Below are positions 19,546-28,977 of a stretch of 64,000 bases of DNA, one piece after another (the stretch's first letter is position 1; each line of letters starts with the position of its first letter). The stretch covers positions 1 to 64,000 of the forward strand of contig JAKLLA010000003.1 of assembly GCA_023150375.1 (NCBI GenBank), written 5' to 3'. The notes beneath the pieces are model-generated. The model did no database searches and was not told where the DNA came from. It saw nothing but the letters and a program-made list of their open reading frames with translations. This stretch comes from Burkholderiaceae bacterium (GTDB lineage Bacteria > Pseudomonadota > Gammaproteobacteria > Burkholderiales > Burkholderiaceae_C). The translations under genes were made by a program, and so were the position numbers.

Positions 19546-20265
19546 ATGCCCCGCGCCCTGATCCTGCAACACCTGCGTTCCGACGGACCGGCCTACCTCG
19601 CCACCTGGCTGACGCGCCAGGGCATTCCTTTCGACTGCTTCGACAGCGAATCCGGCGACCGCTTTCCCGACACCCTCGGGGGCTGGGACGCCCTGGCCAT
19701 CCTGGGCGGCGCGATGTGCGCCAACGACCCGCTGCCCTCGCTGCGCCAGGCCGAGGTGCTGATCCGCGAGGCCGTCGCCGCCGGCAAGCCCACCCTCGGC
19801 CATTGCCTGGGCGGCCAGCTGATGGCGCGGGCACTGGGCGGGCAGGTCGGGCCGTCGCCGGCGCCGGAGGTGGGCTGGCACACCCTCGAGGTGGCCCCGG
19901 CCGACCCGGCGCACGACTGGCTCGGCAGCCCCGGGCAACTGGAGGTGTTCCACTGGCACGCCGAGGCCATCACCCCGCCGCCGGGTGCGGTCTGCCTGGC
20001 CGGCAACGCCGCCTGCCCGGTGCAGGCCTTTTCGCTGGGGCGGCATCTGGGCATGCAGTTCCATGTCGAGGTCGACCTGGCCAAGCTGCAGCGCTGGTTC
20101 GAGGAGAACGACCCGGCCTACCTGACCGCGCAGCGCCGCCACCCCACGGTGCACGGCCCCGCGCGCATGCGCGCCGACACCGCCCGCTGCCTGGCGGCGC
20201 AGCAGGCGCTGGCGGACCGGATCTATGCGCGCTGGTGGACCGGCGTCATCGGCAGCGCCGACTGA
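19546..20265 (+). CDS. class I glutamine amidotransferase-like protein
   Basis: A 239-residue stand-alone GATase1 domain. The nucleophile elbow is LGHCLGGQLMARALGG, and the His-Glu pair appears in GMQFHVEVD. These residues would release ammonia from glutamine, or act in a GuaA-like or gamma-glutamyl hydrolase-like role; the real substrate is unknown for this group. The start MPRALILQHL fits the family. The gene is divergent from the TerC gene and its riboswitch, with about 160 bases between the riboswitch and this ATG, where I see no other feature. Confidence 0.82.
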   Translation: MPRALILQHLRSDGPAYLATWLTRQGIPFDCFDSESGDRFPDTLGGWDALAILGGAMCANDPLPSLRQAEVLIREAVAAGKPTLGHCLGGQLMARALGGQVGPSPAPEVGWHTLEVAPADPAHDWLGSPGQLEVFHWHAEAITPPPGAVCLAGNAACPVQAFSLGRHLGMQFHVEVDLAKLQRWFEENDPAYLTAQRRHPTVHGPARMRADTARCLAAQQALADRIYARWWTGVIGSAD

Positions 20266-20313
20266 AGGCCGGAACGCGCGCCCCCGCCGGTGGCCGGCCC
20301 GTGCCGGGGCGCC

Positions 20314-21174
20314 TCAGGAAGCGCTCTTCAACGCCCGCGCATGCCAGGCCACATGCTCGCCGATGAAGCTGGCGATGAAGTAGTAGCTGTGGTCGTAGCC
20401 GGGCTGCAGGCGCAGCGTCAGCGGGTGGCCGGCGGCGCTGCAGGCGGCCTGCAGCAGTTCGGGGCGCAGCTGGGTGGCCAGGAATTCGTCGGCTTCGCCC
20501 TGATCGATCAGCAGCGGCAGGCGCTCGGTGGCGGTCGCGACGAGGGCCACCGTGTCATGGGCCGCCCAGGCCGCGCGGTCTGCGCCCAGATAGGCCGCGA
20601 AGGCCTTCTGCCCCCAGGGCACCTGGCTGGGCGCCACGATGGGCGAGAAGGCCGAGACGCTGGCGTAGCGGCCCGGGTGGCGCAGCGCGAGCGTGAGCGC
20701 GCCGTGGCCGCCCATCGAATGGCCGCTGATCGCGCGCCGCCCGGGCTGCACCTGCGCGGCGAAGTGAGCCTCCACCAACGCCGGCAGCTCGTGCACCACG
20801 TAGCTTTCCATGCGGAAATGCGTGGCCCAGGGCGCCTGCGTGGCGTCGAGGTAGAAGCCCGCGCCCTGGCCCAGGTCGTAGGCCGCATCGTTGGGCACGT
20901 TCAGGCTGCCGGCCGGGTCGCGCGGGCTGGTGTCCGGCGCCACCACGATCAGGCCATGCTGCGCCGCATGGGCCTGCACGCCGGACTTGGTGATGAAGTT
21001 CTGCTCCGTGCAGGTCAGGCCCGACAGCCAGTACAGCACCGGGCAGGCCTCGCCGCGCAGCGCCGCCGGCGGCAGGTAGACGCCCAGCTTCATCGGGCAG
21101 CCCAGGGTGGCGCTGGCGTGCTGCCACACCTCCTGCCGACCGCCGCAGCTGGCGTGGTGTTCGATGCGTTCCAT
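20314..21174 (-). CDS. fghA: S-formylglutathione hydrolase
   Basis: A 286-residue alpha/beta hydrolase that cleaves S-formylglutathione to formate and glutathione, the last step of glutathione-dependent formaldehyde detoxification. The nucleophile elbow is SGHSMGGHGALT. PVLYWLSGLTCTEQNFITKSG is the conserved oxyanion region of this esterase D family. It is the third gene of an frmR-adhC-fghA set and lies 25 bases after the dehydrogenase stop, so co-transcription under FrmR is likely. Confidence 0.95.
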   Translation of the reverse strand: MERIEHHASCGGRQEVWQHASATLGCPMKLGVYLPPAALRGEACPVLYWLSGLTCTEQNFITKSGVQAHAAQHGLIVVAPDTSPRDPAGSLNVPNDAAYDLGQGAGFYLDATQAPWATHFRMESYVVHELPALVEAHFAAQVQPGRRAISGHSMGGHGALTLALRHPGRYASVSAFSPIVAPSQVPWGQKAFAAYLGADRAAWAAHDTVALVATATERLPLLIDQGEADEFLATQLRPELLQAACSAAGHPLTLRLQPGYDHSYYFIASFIGEHVAWHARALKSAS

Positions 21175-21199
21175 CGCGTCGCTCCAGGTGGGGGTCGGG

Positions 21200-22345
<1,146 letters not shown>

Positions 22346-22609
22346 TCAGCGCAGGTAGGAGCGCACCAGGTTGGTCAGGTCCTGGGCCAGCGCGTCGGGG
22401 GCGCGATCGGCGGCCAGCTCCTCGCGGATGTGCGACTCCAGGATCTCGGACATCAGCCCGTTCACCGCACCGCGGATGGCCGCCAGCTGCTGCAGCACCG
22501 GTGCGCAGTCGGCCCCGGCTTCCAGCGCACGCTCCAGTGCCTCGGCCTGGCCGCGGATGCGGCGCACCCGGGTCAGGGCCTTCTTCTTGTCCTCGGGGGC
22601 GTGGGGCAT
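22346..22609 (-). CDS. frmR: FrmR, formaldehyde-responsive CsoR/RcnR-family repressor
   Basis: An 87-residue all-helical repressor, very like E. coli FrmR over its whole length (EDKKKALTRVRRIRGQ, then NGLMSEILESHIREE). Cys35, which reacts with formaldehyde together with the N-terminal proline in E. coli FrmR, is present, as are Pro2 and His60. It should repress frmR-adhC-fghA until formaldehyde crosslinks the protein. The ATG at 22609 is chosen because it gives this exact N-terminus; an upstream in-frame start would read through the operator at 22638-22652. Confidence 0.93.
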   Translation of the reverse strand: MPHAPEDKKKALTRVRRIRGQAEALERALEAGADCAPVLQQLAAIRGAVNGLMSEILESHIREELAADRAPDALAQDLTNLVRSYLR

Positions 22610-22637
22610 GGCGGTGGATGGGAGCGGTGGCGCCTGG

Positions 22638-22652
22638 TACTGGGGTGCAGTA
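22638..22652. promoter_or_regulatory. FrmR/RcnR-type operator overlapping the frmR -10
   Basis: TACTGGGGTGCAGTA has TACT and AGTA arms around a G-rich 7-base centre, the architecture of RcnR-type sites (TACT-G6-N-AGTA). On the minus strand a TATACT hexamer (22654-22649) overlaps one arm and can serve as the -10 of the frm operon, 28 bases or so before the frmR ATG. Binding here would block RNA polymerase. Confidence 0.65.
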
Positions 22653-22699
22653 TAGGCACAGGGCGCGCGGTCCACCACCGCCGGCCATCCACGCCGCCT

Positions 22700-23528
22700 T
22701 CAGAGCCGGCCGAGCAGCTCCGCCTTCTTGGCGCCGAACTCCTCGGCGGTGAGCACCCCGGCGGCGTGCAGCTCGGCCAGCCGCTGGATCAACCCCAGCA
22801 CGTCGCCCGTGGGGGCTGCCGCGGCCGGGCCCGTGGCTGCCATCGTCTGGAGCGGCTGGGCCGGCGGTGACGGGGCCTGGCCATCGACCGACACCACCGG
22901 CAGGCTGGACAGCGCCACCGTGCCGTACTGGCTGGAGCAGCTCATGCCGCCGCCCCAGCCCTGCTGCTGGGAGAAGCCGCCGATCTGGTGGTCCAGCGTG
23001 TCGTAGATCGTCACCGTGCCCCCCACCTCCACCGCCAGCCGGCGGGCCTGGGCGAAGTAGGCGTAACGCGCGCCGTTCTGTTCCCCCGTGCTGTTGGGCC
23101 AGCGCAGGCTGGGGCCCCACCAGTCCGGCGGCGGGGGGGCGAACAAGGCCGTACCGCCGGAGGACTCCGCGCTGCCGCTCGCGGAAGCCGGACCCCAGCT
23201 CAGCGACGGCGTGGGAGCCCCCTGGCTCTGCGACTGGAAGCTGCCCGACTGCATCAGATCGGGCTGCGACGCCAGCAGATCGGACAGCTCGCTGCACAGC
23301 GCGTCCACCCGACCCTTCAGGTGGTTGTTGAACATGTCCGAGACCATGGTCATGCCCCCCGCGCATCCACTGCCCGGCGCCGGCAAACTCGCCATGGTTG
23401 AACTGCGCCATGCTGCCCTGCCCGCGCAGTACCGCGTCGAGCATGTGCAGCACGGCATCGGGGCTGAAACCATGGCGCTGTGCAATGGCATCGACGGCCT
23501 GCTGGCCCGCATGGGAGAGTTGGCGCAT
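22700..23528 (-). pseudogene. SHOCT-domain protein gene interrupted by a frameshift
   Basis: Two frames together make one protein of about 275 residues. The N-terminal part (23528 to about 23361, starting MRQLSHAGQQAVDAIAQRHG and ending MAQFNHGEFAGAGQWMRGG) stays open in its own frame past a run of six G, at 23360-23355. The rest (from TMVSDMFNNHLKGRVDALC to the stop at 22700) is one frame over and ends in a SHOCT domain (LIQRLAELHAAGVLTAEEFGAKKAELL). Removing one G restores a single continuous reading frame. The middle is Ser/Pro/Gly-rich and unassigned. It may be a genuine mutation, slippage variation or a sequencing error; the C-terminal part alone could start at 23349. Confidence 0.75.
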
Positions 23529-23625
23529 GGCTGCGGTCCTGAGGCTGAAGGTGAGAAGACCGCGCCCCGCGCGGGCGGGTCTGTGAATCCATGATAGCCC
23601 CCGCCCCGTGACACCGGCGGTGGGG

Positions 23626-24297
23626 TCAGGACCGCCTCAAGGCCTCGACCACGCCCAGGAGGCTGTCCATCACCGTGACGCCGCGGGCCCGTACATCCTC
23701 CGCCGGCGCCAGCAGGTCCGGCACCATGATCACCCGGGCGCCGCTGGCCAGCCCGCCGCGCACCCCGGTGTTGGAGTCCTCCAGCACCAGGCAGTCGGCA
23801 ATCGGCACCTCCAGCAGCCGGGCGGCGGCCAGGTAGATGTCCGGCGCCGGTTTGCCGCGCGCCACCTCGTCCCCGCCGACCAGACCCTGCAGCCGCGGCC
23901 ACACGCCCACGCCGTCGAGTTTGGCAATGGCTCGGGCACGGCGTGTGGACGTCGCCACCGCGCGCCGCAGGCCCCGCTCGTCCAGCAGGTCGAACAGCGC
24001 GTGCACGCCGGGCTTGAGGTCGAAGCGCCCCGCGTCGATCGCCGCCTCGTAGCGCCGCCCGAACTCGGCCATGTGCGCCTCGGCCGGAAAGTCCGCACCG
24101 AAAGCCTCGCGCATCACCCGGTAGCCGTCCTGCGAGTTCAACCCCACGATCGCCATCGCCACCTCGTGGCGCCAGGGCAGGCCGAGGTGCTCGCTGGTTT
24201 CGCGGCCAATGGCGTAGGCCACCCGCTCGCTGTCGAGCAGCAGGCCGTCCATGTCGAAGAGGACGGCGCGCAGGGAGGTGAAGGGGGCAGCAGGCAT
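23626..24297 (-). CDS. HAD-superfamily phosphatase (beta-phosphoglucomutase/phosphatase-like)
   Basis: A 223-residue haloacid dehalogenase-type hydrolase. Motif I is LFDMDGLLLDSE with the nucleophilic aspartate, motif II is ATSTRR, motif III the lysine of GKPAPDIYLAAA and motif IV LVLEDSNTGVRGG. The helical cap after motif I is of the type seen in beta-phosphoglucomutase and sugar phosphatases. The substrate cannot be assigned. It lies on the same strand as the diguanylate cyclase upstream (91-base gap). Confidence 0.88.
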   Translation of the reverse strand: MPAAPFTSLRAVLFDMDGLLLDSERVAYAIGRETSEHLGLPWRHEVAMAIVGLNSQDGYRVMREAFGADFPAEAHMAEFGRRYEAAIDAGRFDLKPGVHALFDLLDERGLRRAVATSTRRARAIAKLDGVGVWPRLQGLVGGDEVARGKPAPDIYLAAARLLEVPIADCLVLEDSNTGVRGGLASGARVIMVPDLLAPAEDVRARGVTVMDSLLGVVEALRRS

Positions 24298-24388
24298 GGA
24301 CGACCGACGGGATGAAGCGGGACGGTCCGCAGTCTGCCGCAGACTGCCGCCGTCGGGGCCGACGCCGGGGTGGCCTGCCGTCCGCGAA

Positions 24389-25543
24389 TCAGCCGTCGGC
24401 CGCCGACGCGACGCGGTTGCGCCCTTCGCGCTTGGCGCGGTAGAGGCCCCGGTCGGAGCGGTCCAGCAGGGTCTCGGCCGGCTCGCCCGGCCGGCTCACG
24501 GCCAGCCCCATCGACGCAGTGACCTGCAGTTCCGGCGCGACCTGCTGCCAGTCGTGCTGCTCGATGCTGCGGCGCACCCGCTCCGCGGCCTGCCGGGCGG
24601 CGTCCAGATCGGTCGCACCGGGCAGCACCAGCAGGAACTCCTCCCCGCCGAGGCGTCCGACCACGTCGTGGTTGCGCAGCACCTGGCGCATCACCGCGGC
24701 CACGTCGCGCAGCACCGCATCGCCCACCGGGTGGCCGAAGCCGTCGTTGATGCGCTTGAAATGGTCGATGTCCAGCATCGCCACCGAAAAGCCCGGCCCG
24801 CCGCGCAGGCAGCGGGTGCGCTCCTGCGCCAGCACCTCCAGGACACGCCTTCGGTTGTACAGCCCGGTCAGCTCGTCGCGCTCGGCCAGCTCCTGCACCC
24901 TGGCCAGCGCCTCGGCCAGGCGGCGGTGGCTGGCGTCCAGCTCCAGCCGCAGCGCCATGCCGGTGAGGTTGGTGGAGGCGCCCTTGGCCAGGGTCCACAG
25001 CAGCCACAGGCCGATCAGCGCCTGCTGCCCCGGCGTGGTCAGGCTGGGCAGAAGGGGCGCGGCGCCGAGGGCCAGGACCGCGGTGGTCGCACCCGCCGTC
25101 GCCAGGCAGAGCAGCAGCACCTGCCGTGGCTGCAGGCGGATGGCCCCGGTCGACAGCATCACCCCCTGCGTGAGCAGCATCGGCAGCAGCATCGGCGGGT
25201 CGGTCCAGGCCACGGCCACGCTGAGCAGCAGCGCGGCGCTGACCTGCCAGAGCACCATCCCGGGCGTGTCCAGCCGCGCCTGCCGGTTGCGCAGGTGGTG
25301 CAGCCCCGACACCGACGACACCAGCAGCCCCACCGCCACGAAGGCCAGCGGCGTCGTCCAGGCACCGATGCCCGCCCAGACCAGGGCCGCCAGCAGCGCT
25401 GCATCGACCAGGTAGCACACCAGCACCGCCACCGTGATCTTCAGGTCCTCGCGCGCCTGCACGGTGGCGCGGTCACGGGTCCAGGCGTCGGGGCCATCGG
25501 TCGCCTCGGCATGGGCGTCGGGGTGGAGGGATGCGCTGCTCAC
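24389..25543 (-). CDS. membrane-bound diguanylate cyclase
   Basis: A 384-residue protein with about six hydrophobic helices (residues roughly 35-190), a short coiled segment and a C-terminal GGDEF domain. The active site reads RLGGEEFLLVLPG, with the substrate-binding DELTGLYNRR and DIDHFKRINDGFGHPVGD. All catalytic residues are kept, so it should make cyclic di-GMP from GTP. The N-terminal membrane part resembles no sensor domain I can name. An inhibitory RxxD motif is not obvious at the expected place before GGEEF. Confidence 0.92.
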   Translation of the reverse strand: MSSASLHPDAHAEATDGPDAWTRDRATVQAREDLKITVAVLVCYLVDAALLAALVWAGIGAWTTPLAFVAVGLLVSSVSGLHHLRNRQARLDTPGMVLWQVSAALLLSVAVAWTDPPMLLPMLLTQGVMLSTGAIRLQPRQVLLLCLATAGATTAVLALGAAPLLPSLTTPGQQALIGLWLLWTLAKGASTNLTGMALRLELDASHRRLAEALARVQELAERDELTGLYNRRRVLEVLAQERTRCLRGGPGFSVAMLDIDHFKRINDGFGHPVGDAVLRDVAAVMRQVLRNHDVVGRLGGEEFLLVLPGATDLDAARQAAERVRRSIEQHDWQQVAPELQVTASMGLAVSRPGEPAETLLDRSDRGLYRAKREGRNRVASAADG

Positions 25544-25707
25544 GCAGCCCTCATCGGCAGGGGCCGTGGGAACTTGACGCTGTCCTCGCCGGAGTGAGGA
25601 GCGGCACGGCTGCCCGGCGCCCGCCGCTCGGCAACGAGCCCCGGATCAGACCCCCGGCACCAGCTCGCTGTACGGCAGCAGCGCGTCGAGGTCCTCGGCA
25701 ACGCGGC

Positions 25708-26000
25708 TCAGGCTGCCCGGGGTGGGGCGAAATAAGTCATGTGGCCCGCCTGGTGCCGGATCAGCCCCGCGTGGCGGCCGATGCGTTCCGGGACTTCTGG
25801 GCCGATGCCGCCGAGATCGACCTGCAAGCCCCGGCCGACCCGGCCCCGGAACCCGTCACCGCACTGGGCGATTGACCCGTGGCGGCGCTCTACCTGCTGG
25901 ACACGAACATCCTGATCGCCGCGCTGAAGGGGCACCCCGCCGTGCGCGCGCGCCTGGAGTCCACGCCGCTGGAAACCCTCTGGCTGGCCGCGGGCAGGCG
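25708..26000 (+). pseudogene. decayed Phd-PIN toxin-antitoxin copy with a DUF2442 tail
   Basis: Positions 25741-25875 encode VARLVPDQPRVAADAF and onward, matching the second half of the intact antitoxin at 29180. From GTG 25879 the frame encodes MAALYLLDTNILIAALKG and about 33 residues matching the PIN toxin at 29420, then diverges near 25990. Toxin and antitoxin are thus both broken. At 25708-25740, on the minus strand, lies a fragment ending PPRAA like the C-terminus of the DUF2442 protein at 29848. DNA identity with 29280-29530 is high, with substitutions scattered over about 250 bases. Nothing is likely to be expressed usefully. Confidence 0.75.
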
Positions 26001-26123
26001 GCGAGGATACGAGCAAGCAATCCCCCAAAGTGCTGAAGCGTGGAGCCCTTCACGCGCTGCTATGCTGCGGCTGGGCAATGGGGGGAGTGAGTCGTTGCCC
26101 GTTCAGGAACAACGATTCGATTC

Positions 26124-26732
26124 ATGACCAAGACCACAGGGAACCCAGTCGAGCGGCTGACCCCCCTCGCAGGTGGGCTCGCCGTCGTGCTGATGGCCGG
26201 GTGCTCGGTTACACCTCGCGTCGGGCCGCAGTCACCGCCGCCGGGGCCGGGGCAGGCCTATGTCGTGATGGGTCTGCAGCCCCAGGGTGCCATCGTGCAG
26301 TGGCGCCGCGGCACACTGCAGAACGACCGATTTATCGCCACGGACTCCGATCTGGCAGACGTCGTCATGCACGCAAACGGCGGGTACGCGATTGCACAGT
26401 TCAAATCGGGTCAGCACTACGCCTTGACGCAGATTTTTGCCGGCGGCAAGGGCCCTGTCGAAGCCTGCGGTGGCACGCAGGTGCCGGTCGTGTTCGCGCA
26501 GGAGGGCGCAGTGCTCTACGCGGGCGACTTCAAGCTCGAACCTGCCGAATGGGGAGTCCGCTACGCCCTCACCTCCGACGTGGCCGGCGCGGCACGTCAC
26601 GTCGACGCGGTTTACCCGAAGCTGGCTGGGCATGTGGAAATGCGAGTAGCCCGGGCGATGCCCATCGATAACCCGTGCGTGCGGACCATCATCGTCCGGG
26701 AGCCGGCGGCTACGACGAAGCGGAAGAAGTAG
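26124..26732 (+). CDS. predicted lipoprotein of unknown function
   Basis: A 202-residue protein I do not recognise. A hydrophobic segment ending in VVLMAGCSVTP is a good lipobox, with the lipidated cysteine at about residue 27, followed by a Pro/Gly-rich linker. The rest looks like a beta-rich globular domain, and the C-terminus is Lys-rich (TTKRKK). It precedes, by 31 bases on the same strand, another exported protein, so the two may form a unit. It lies at the edge of the accessory island. Confidence 0.7.
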   Translation: MTKTTGNPVERLTPLAGGLAVVLMAGCSVTPRVGPQSPPPGPGQAYVVMGLQPQGAIVQWRRGTLQNDRFIATDSDLADVVMHANGGYAIAQFKSGQHYALTQIFAGGKGPVEACGGTQVPVVFAQEGAVLYAGDFKLEPAEWGVRYALTSDVAGAARHVDAVYPKLAGHVEMRVARAMPIDNPCVRTIIVREPAATTKRKK

Positions 26733-26763
26733 CCGGAACCGTGCTTCCAGCCGCCCTTTCACC

Positions 26764-27606
26764 ATGACCCTATCCACCAGACGCACTGCGGAGCTGCGCC
26801 CACTCGTTGGCGTCGGTCTGCTCGCTGCCTGCCTGATCAGCGCCGCCCGTGCCCAGGAGCCCGCAGCGCAGCGGTCGGCAGCGTCTTCCCCGCCCATGGC
26901 CGCCCCAGGTTCGGCTTCAGCCTCGGCTGCCATGTCGCCCTACCTGCTCGCTGGCATGCCGGCGCCCAGCCGTGTCTGGGTGGCGGATGACTACGTGCGG
27001 GCCCAGAAGCTACTCGCTGCGGGCCAGGTGGCGCTGCCTTCGCTGGCTGACCCGCACGGCGCGGCCCTGCTGCGCCGCATGACCGCCGCCGAGAACCTGA
27101 CCCTCTACCGAAACCGGGCGTACGATCTGCAGATCCGCGCCGGCTTGTTTGCGACCTTCATTCAGGCATGGAACGCCATGGCCAAGCAGCTGATGTCGCA
27201 TCACCTCCTGCTGCGCAAGACCCCCAGCAGCGAGCTGGCCATGACTGGCGGCTTCGGCCTGCGCACCATGGCGCTGGCCATGGACCTGGCTGGTGAGCAG
27301 ACCGCCTCCACCGACCCTTCCTTGATGACGCCCGTCCACAGGGAGGGTGTGCGGCGGATTCGGGCGGGCGTGGTGCAGGCGTGGAGAGGGATGATGTTGT
27401 GGCTGGACCCGGCCAGCGGCTTCGCAGCGGCGGACCGCTCAGTGCTGCTGAAGACCCTCGCCGACACGCTCCCCAGCGCCACGCCGGCCTTCGATGCCGA
27501 AGTGCGCTACGAGTACAGACGGACCTTCACCGAGCTCAGGGCGCACTACCTGGACGTCGAGGACCGCTTGGCGCTCGATATCCTCGTGGCTGGACTCGGC
27601 AGCTGA
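26764..27606 (+). CDS. exported protein of unknown function
   Basis: A 280-residue protein with a probable signal peptide (basic start, hydrophobic LVGVGLLAACLISAARA, cleavage after ARA), a low-complexity Ala/Ser/Pro stretch to about residue 55, and then a mainly helical domain. I find no known motif. It may be secreted together with the lipoprotein encoded just upstream. The stop is 31 bases from the convergent higA stop. Codon use is chromosomal in character but a little less GC-rich. Confidence 0.65.
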   Translation: MTLSTRRTAELRPLVGVGLLAACLISAARAQEPAAQRSAASSPPMAAPGSASASAAMSPYLLAGMPAPSRVWVADDYVRAQKLLAAGQVALPSLADPHGAALLRRMTAAENLTLYRNRAYDLQIRAGLFATFIQAWNAMAKQLMSHHLLLRKTPSSELAMTGGFGLRTMALAMDLAGEQTASTDPSLMTPVHREGVRRIRAGVVQAWRGMMLWLDPASGFAAADRSVLLKTLADTLPSATPAFDAEVRYEYRRTFTELRAHYLDVEDRLALDILVAGLGS

Positions 27607-27637
27607 ATTGAGCAGGGGCCTCTTGTGGGGTCACATC

Positions 27638-27982
27638 TCATGGGGTGAGGTCCTGCCTATCGACAGCGATCGCCGCTGTAGGCGCCAACGTCAGCCGGAA
27701 ACCCAGAGCCTTCGCCACCTTTGCGACGGTCGCGTAACTCGGGTTGCCATCGGGGGCCAATGCCTTGCGCAGCCCTTCTCGCGTGAGGCCTGTGTCGCGG
27801 GCCAATTGGCTCATGTTGCGGGCACGGGCCACCACGCCCAGGGCGCGGGCCAAGTAGGCCGGGTCTTCGGAGTCCTCGGCCATCACGGCCTGCAGGTAGG
27901 CGGTGATGTCTTCTTCGTCACGCAGGTAATCGGCACTGTCGTACGGGGCCAAGCCCAACTTTTCGGCGGCCTTCGGGTTCAC
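27638..27982 (-). CDS. higA: HigA-type antitoxin (HI1420 family)
   Basis: A 114-residue helix-turn-helix antitoxin of the HI1420-like addiction-module family. The N-terminus PYDSADYLRDEEDITAYLQ and the DNA-binding part NMSQLARDTGLTREGLRKAL followed by NPSYATVAKVAKALGF are characteristic. It should bind and neutralise the toxin encoded immediately upstream and repress the shared promoter. It is the second gene, four bases after the toxin, which is the toxin-first order of the Hig class. The C-terminal QDLTP resembles the tail of the BrnA at 33009 and comes from a shared terminal DNA motif. Confidence 0.9.
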   Translation of the reverse strand: MNPKAAEKLGLAPYDSADYLRDEEDITAYLQAVMAEDSEDPAYLARALGVVARARNMSQLARDTGLTREGLRKALAPDGNPSYATVAKVAKALGFRLTLAPTAAIAVDRQDLTP

Positions 27983-27986
27983 GGCG

Positions 27987-28283
27987 TCACTCCTTCAGTT
28001 CCTTGACCATCGCCTGCGCGCGGACGATGTCCCGCGACTGCGTCGACTTGTCTCCACCGCACAGCAAAACGACGAGTACGTCGCCGTCCTGCCAGCAGTA
28101 GAGGCGATAGCCGGGACCGGCGAAGACGCGCAACTCCACGACCTCACCGCCCACCGGCTTGCAATCGCCCCAGTGCCCCAACGCCAAACGGTCCAGTCGG
28201 GCGGCGATGTTCCGCACGGCGGCCCGATCACGCAGGCTGCCGAGCCAGCGATCGAACTCGGCGGTGCGGAACAGTTGCAGCAT
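27987..28283 (-). CDS. higB: HigB/RelE-superfamily toxin (HI1419 type)
   Basis: A 98-residue RelE/ParE-fold toxin of the phage-derived Gp49-like/HigB group, expected to cleave mRNA at the ribosome. FDRWLGSLRDRAAVRNIAARLDRLALGHWGD and ELRVFAGPGYRLYCWQDGDVLVVLLCGGDK follow the family pattern, the latter carrying the conserved basic/aromatic catalytic positions. It is the first gene of a two-gene operon with the HI1420-type antitoxin. The start codon lies directly under a palindromic operator and at the predicted transcription start, so its mRNA may be leaderless. Confidence 0.9.
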   Translation of the reverse strand: MLQLFRTAEFDRWLGSLRDRAAVRNIAARLDRLALGHWGDCKPVGGEVVELRVFAGPGYRLYCWQDGDVLVVLLCGGDKSTQSRDIVRAQAMVKELKE

Positions 28284-28284
28284 G

Positions 28285-28318
28285 TGCCAACTGTAGTTGG
28301 CAATTTGGGGGGCGTCAA
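28285..28318 (-). promoter_or_regulatory. higBA promoter with palindromic operator
   Basis: On the minus strand TTGACG (28318-28313), a 17-base spacer and TACAGT (28295-28290) form a good promoter. The -10 lies inside a perfect inverted repeat, TGCCAACT-AC-AGTTGGCA (28302-28285), the likely site for autorepression by HigA/HigBA. The predicted transcription start falls on the higB ATG at 28283. Confidence 0.65.
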
Positions 28319-28357
28319 CGTCGCAGGAAGGCCGCCTTGTCCCCCTTCACCCTCCCC

Positions 28358-28977
28358 TCACCCCACCGCCGCCTGCGCCGCCGCCAGCCGCGCGATCGGC
28401 ACCCGGAACGGTGAGCAGCTGACGTAGTCCAGCCCGGCCTTGTGGAAGAAGCCGATCGAGGCCGGGTCGCCGCCGTGTTCGCCGCAGACGCCGAGTTCGA
28501 TGTCCGGGCGGACGGAGCGGCCCTTCTGCGCGGCCATTTCCACCAGCTGGCCGACGCCCTTCTGGTCGATGGAGCGGAAGGGTCCTGCTCCTAGATGCCC
28601 TTCTTGACGTATTCCGGCAGGACGCTGCCGGCGTCGTCGCGGGAGAAGCCCATGGTCATCTGCGTCAGGTCGTTGGTGCCGAAGGAGAAGAACTCGGCGG
28701 CGCGGCCGATGCTGTCGGCCACCAGCGCGGCGCGCGGGGTTTCGATCATCGTGCCGACGAGGTAATGCACCTTCGCGCCGCGTTCGGCGAAGACGGCTTC
28801 GGCGGTCTGGCGCACGATGGCGGCCTGCGGATTGAACTCGCGCACGCTGCCGACCAGCGGGATCATCACCTCGGGGAAGGGCGCACCGCCCTCGGCCTGC
28901 ACGTTCAGCGCGGCCTCGAAGACGGCGCGGGCCTGCATCTCGGTGATCTCAGGGTAGGTGATGCCCAGGCGGCAGCC
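28358..28977 (-). pseudogene. duplicated 3' end of ppdK (broken)
   Basis: This segment parallels the last 620 bases or so of the full ppdK (33711-34331), including its stop and about 17 bases beyond. Reading 28977 to 28591 gives the TIM-barrel part of pyruvate phosphate dikinase ([15 protein letters not shown], then [16 protein letters not shown]) up to a premature TAG at 28591. A one-base deletion in the following G run shifts the frame, and the terminal part ([16 protein letters not shown]) resumes in another frame to 28358. It differs from the real gene by several substitutions (for example [10 protein letters not shown] against FLPAYVKLGI), so it is not a recent identical copy. It has no promoter and no N-terminal domains. 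Confidence 0.9.

Noticed and set aside
25646-25703. A minus-strand tail ending LPYSELVPGV before a TGA, perhaps the end of a lost gene
   Set aside because: Too short to identify; no start or matching upstream part remains, because it runs straight into the DUF2442 fragment.
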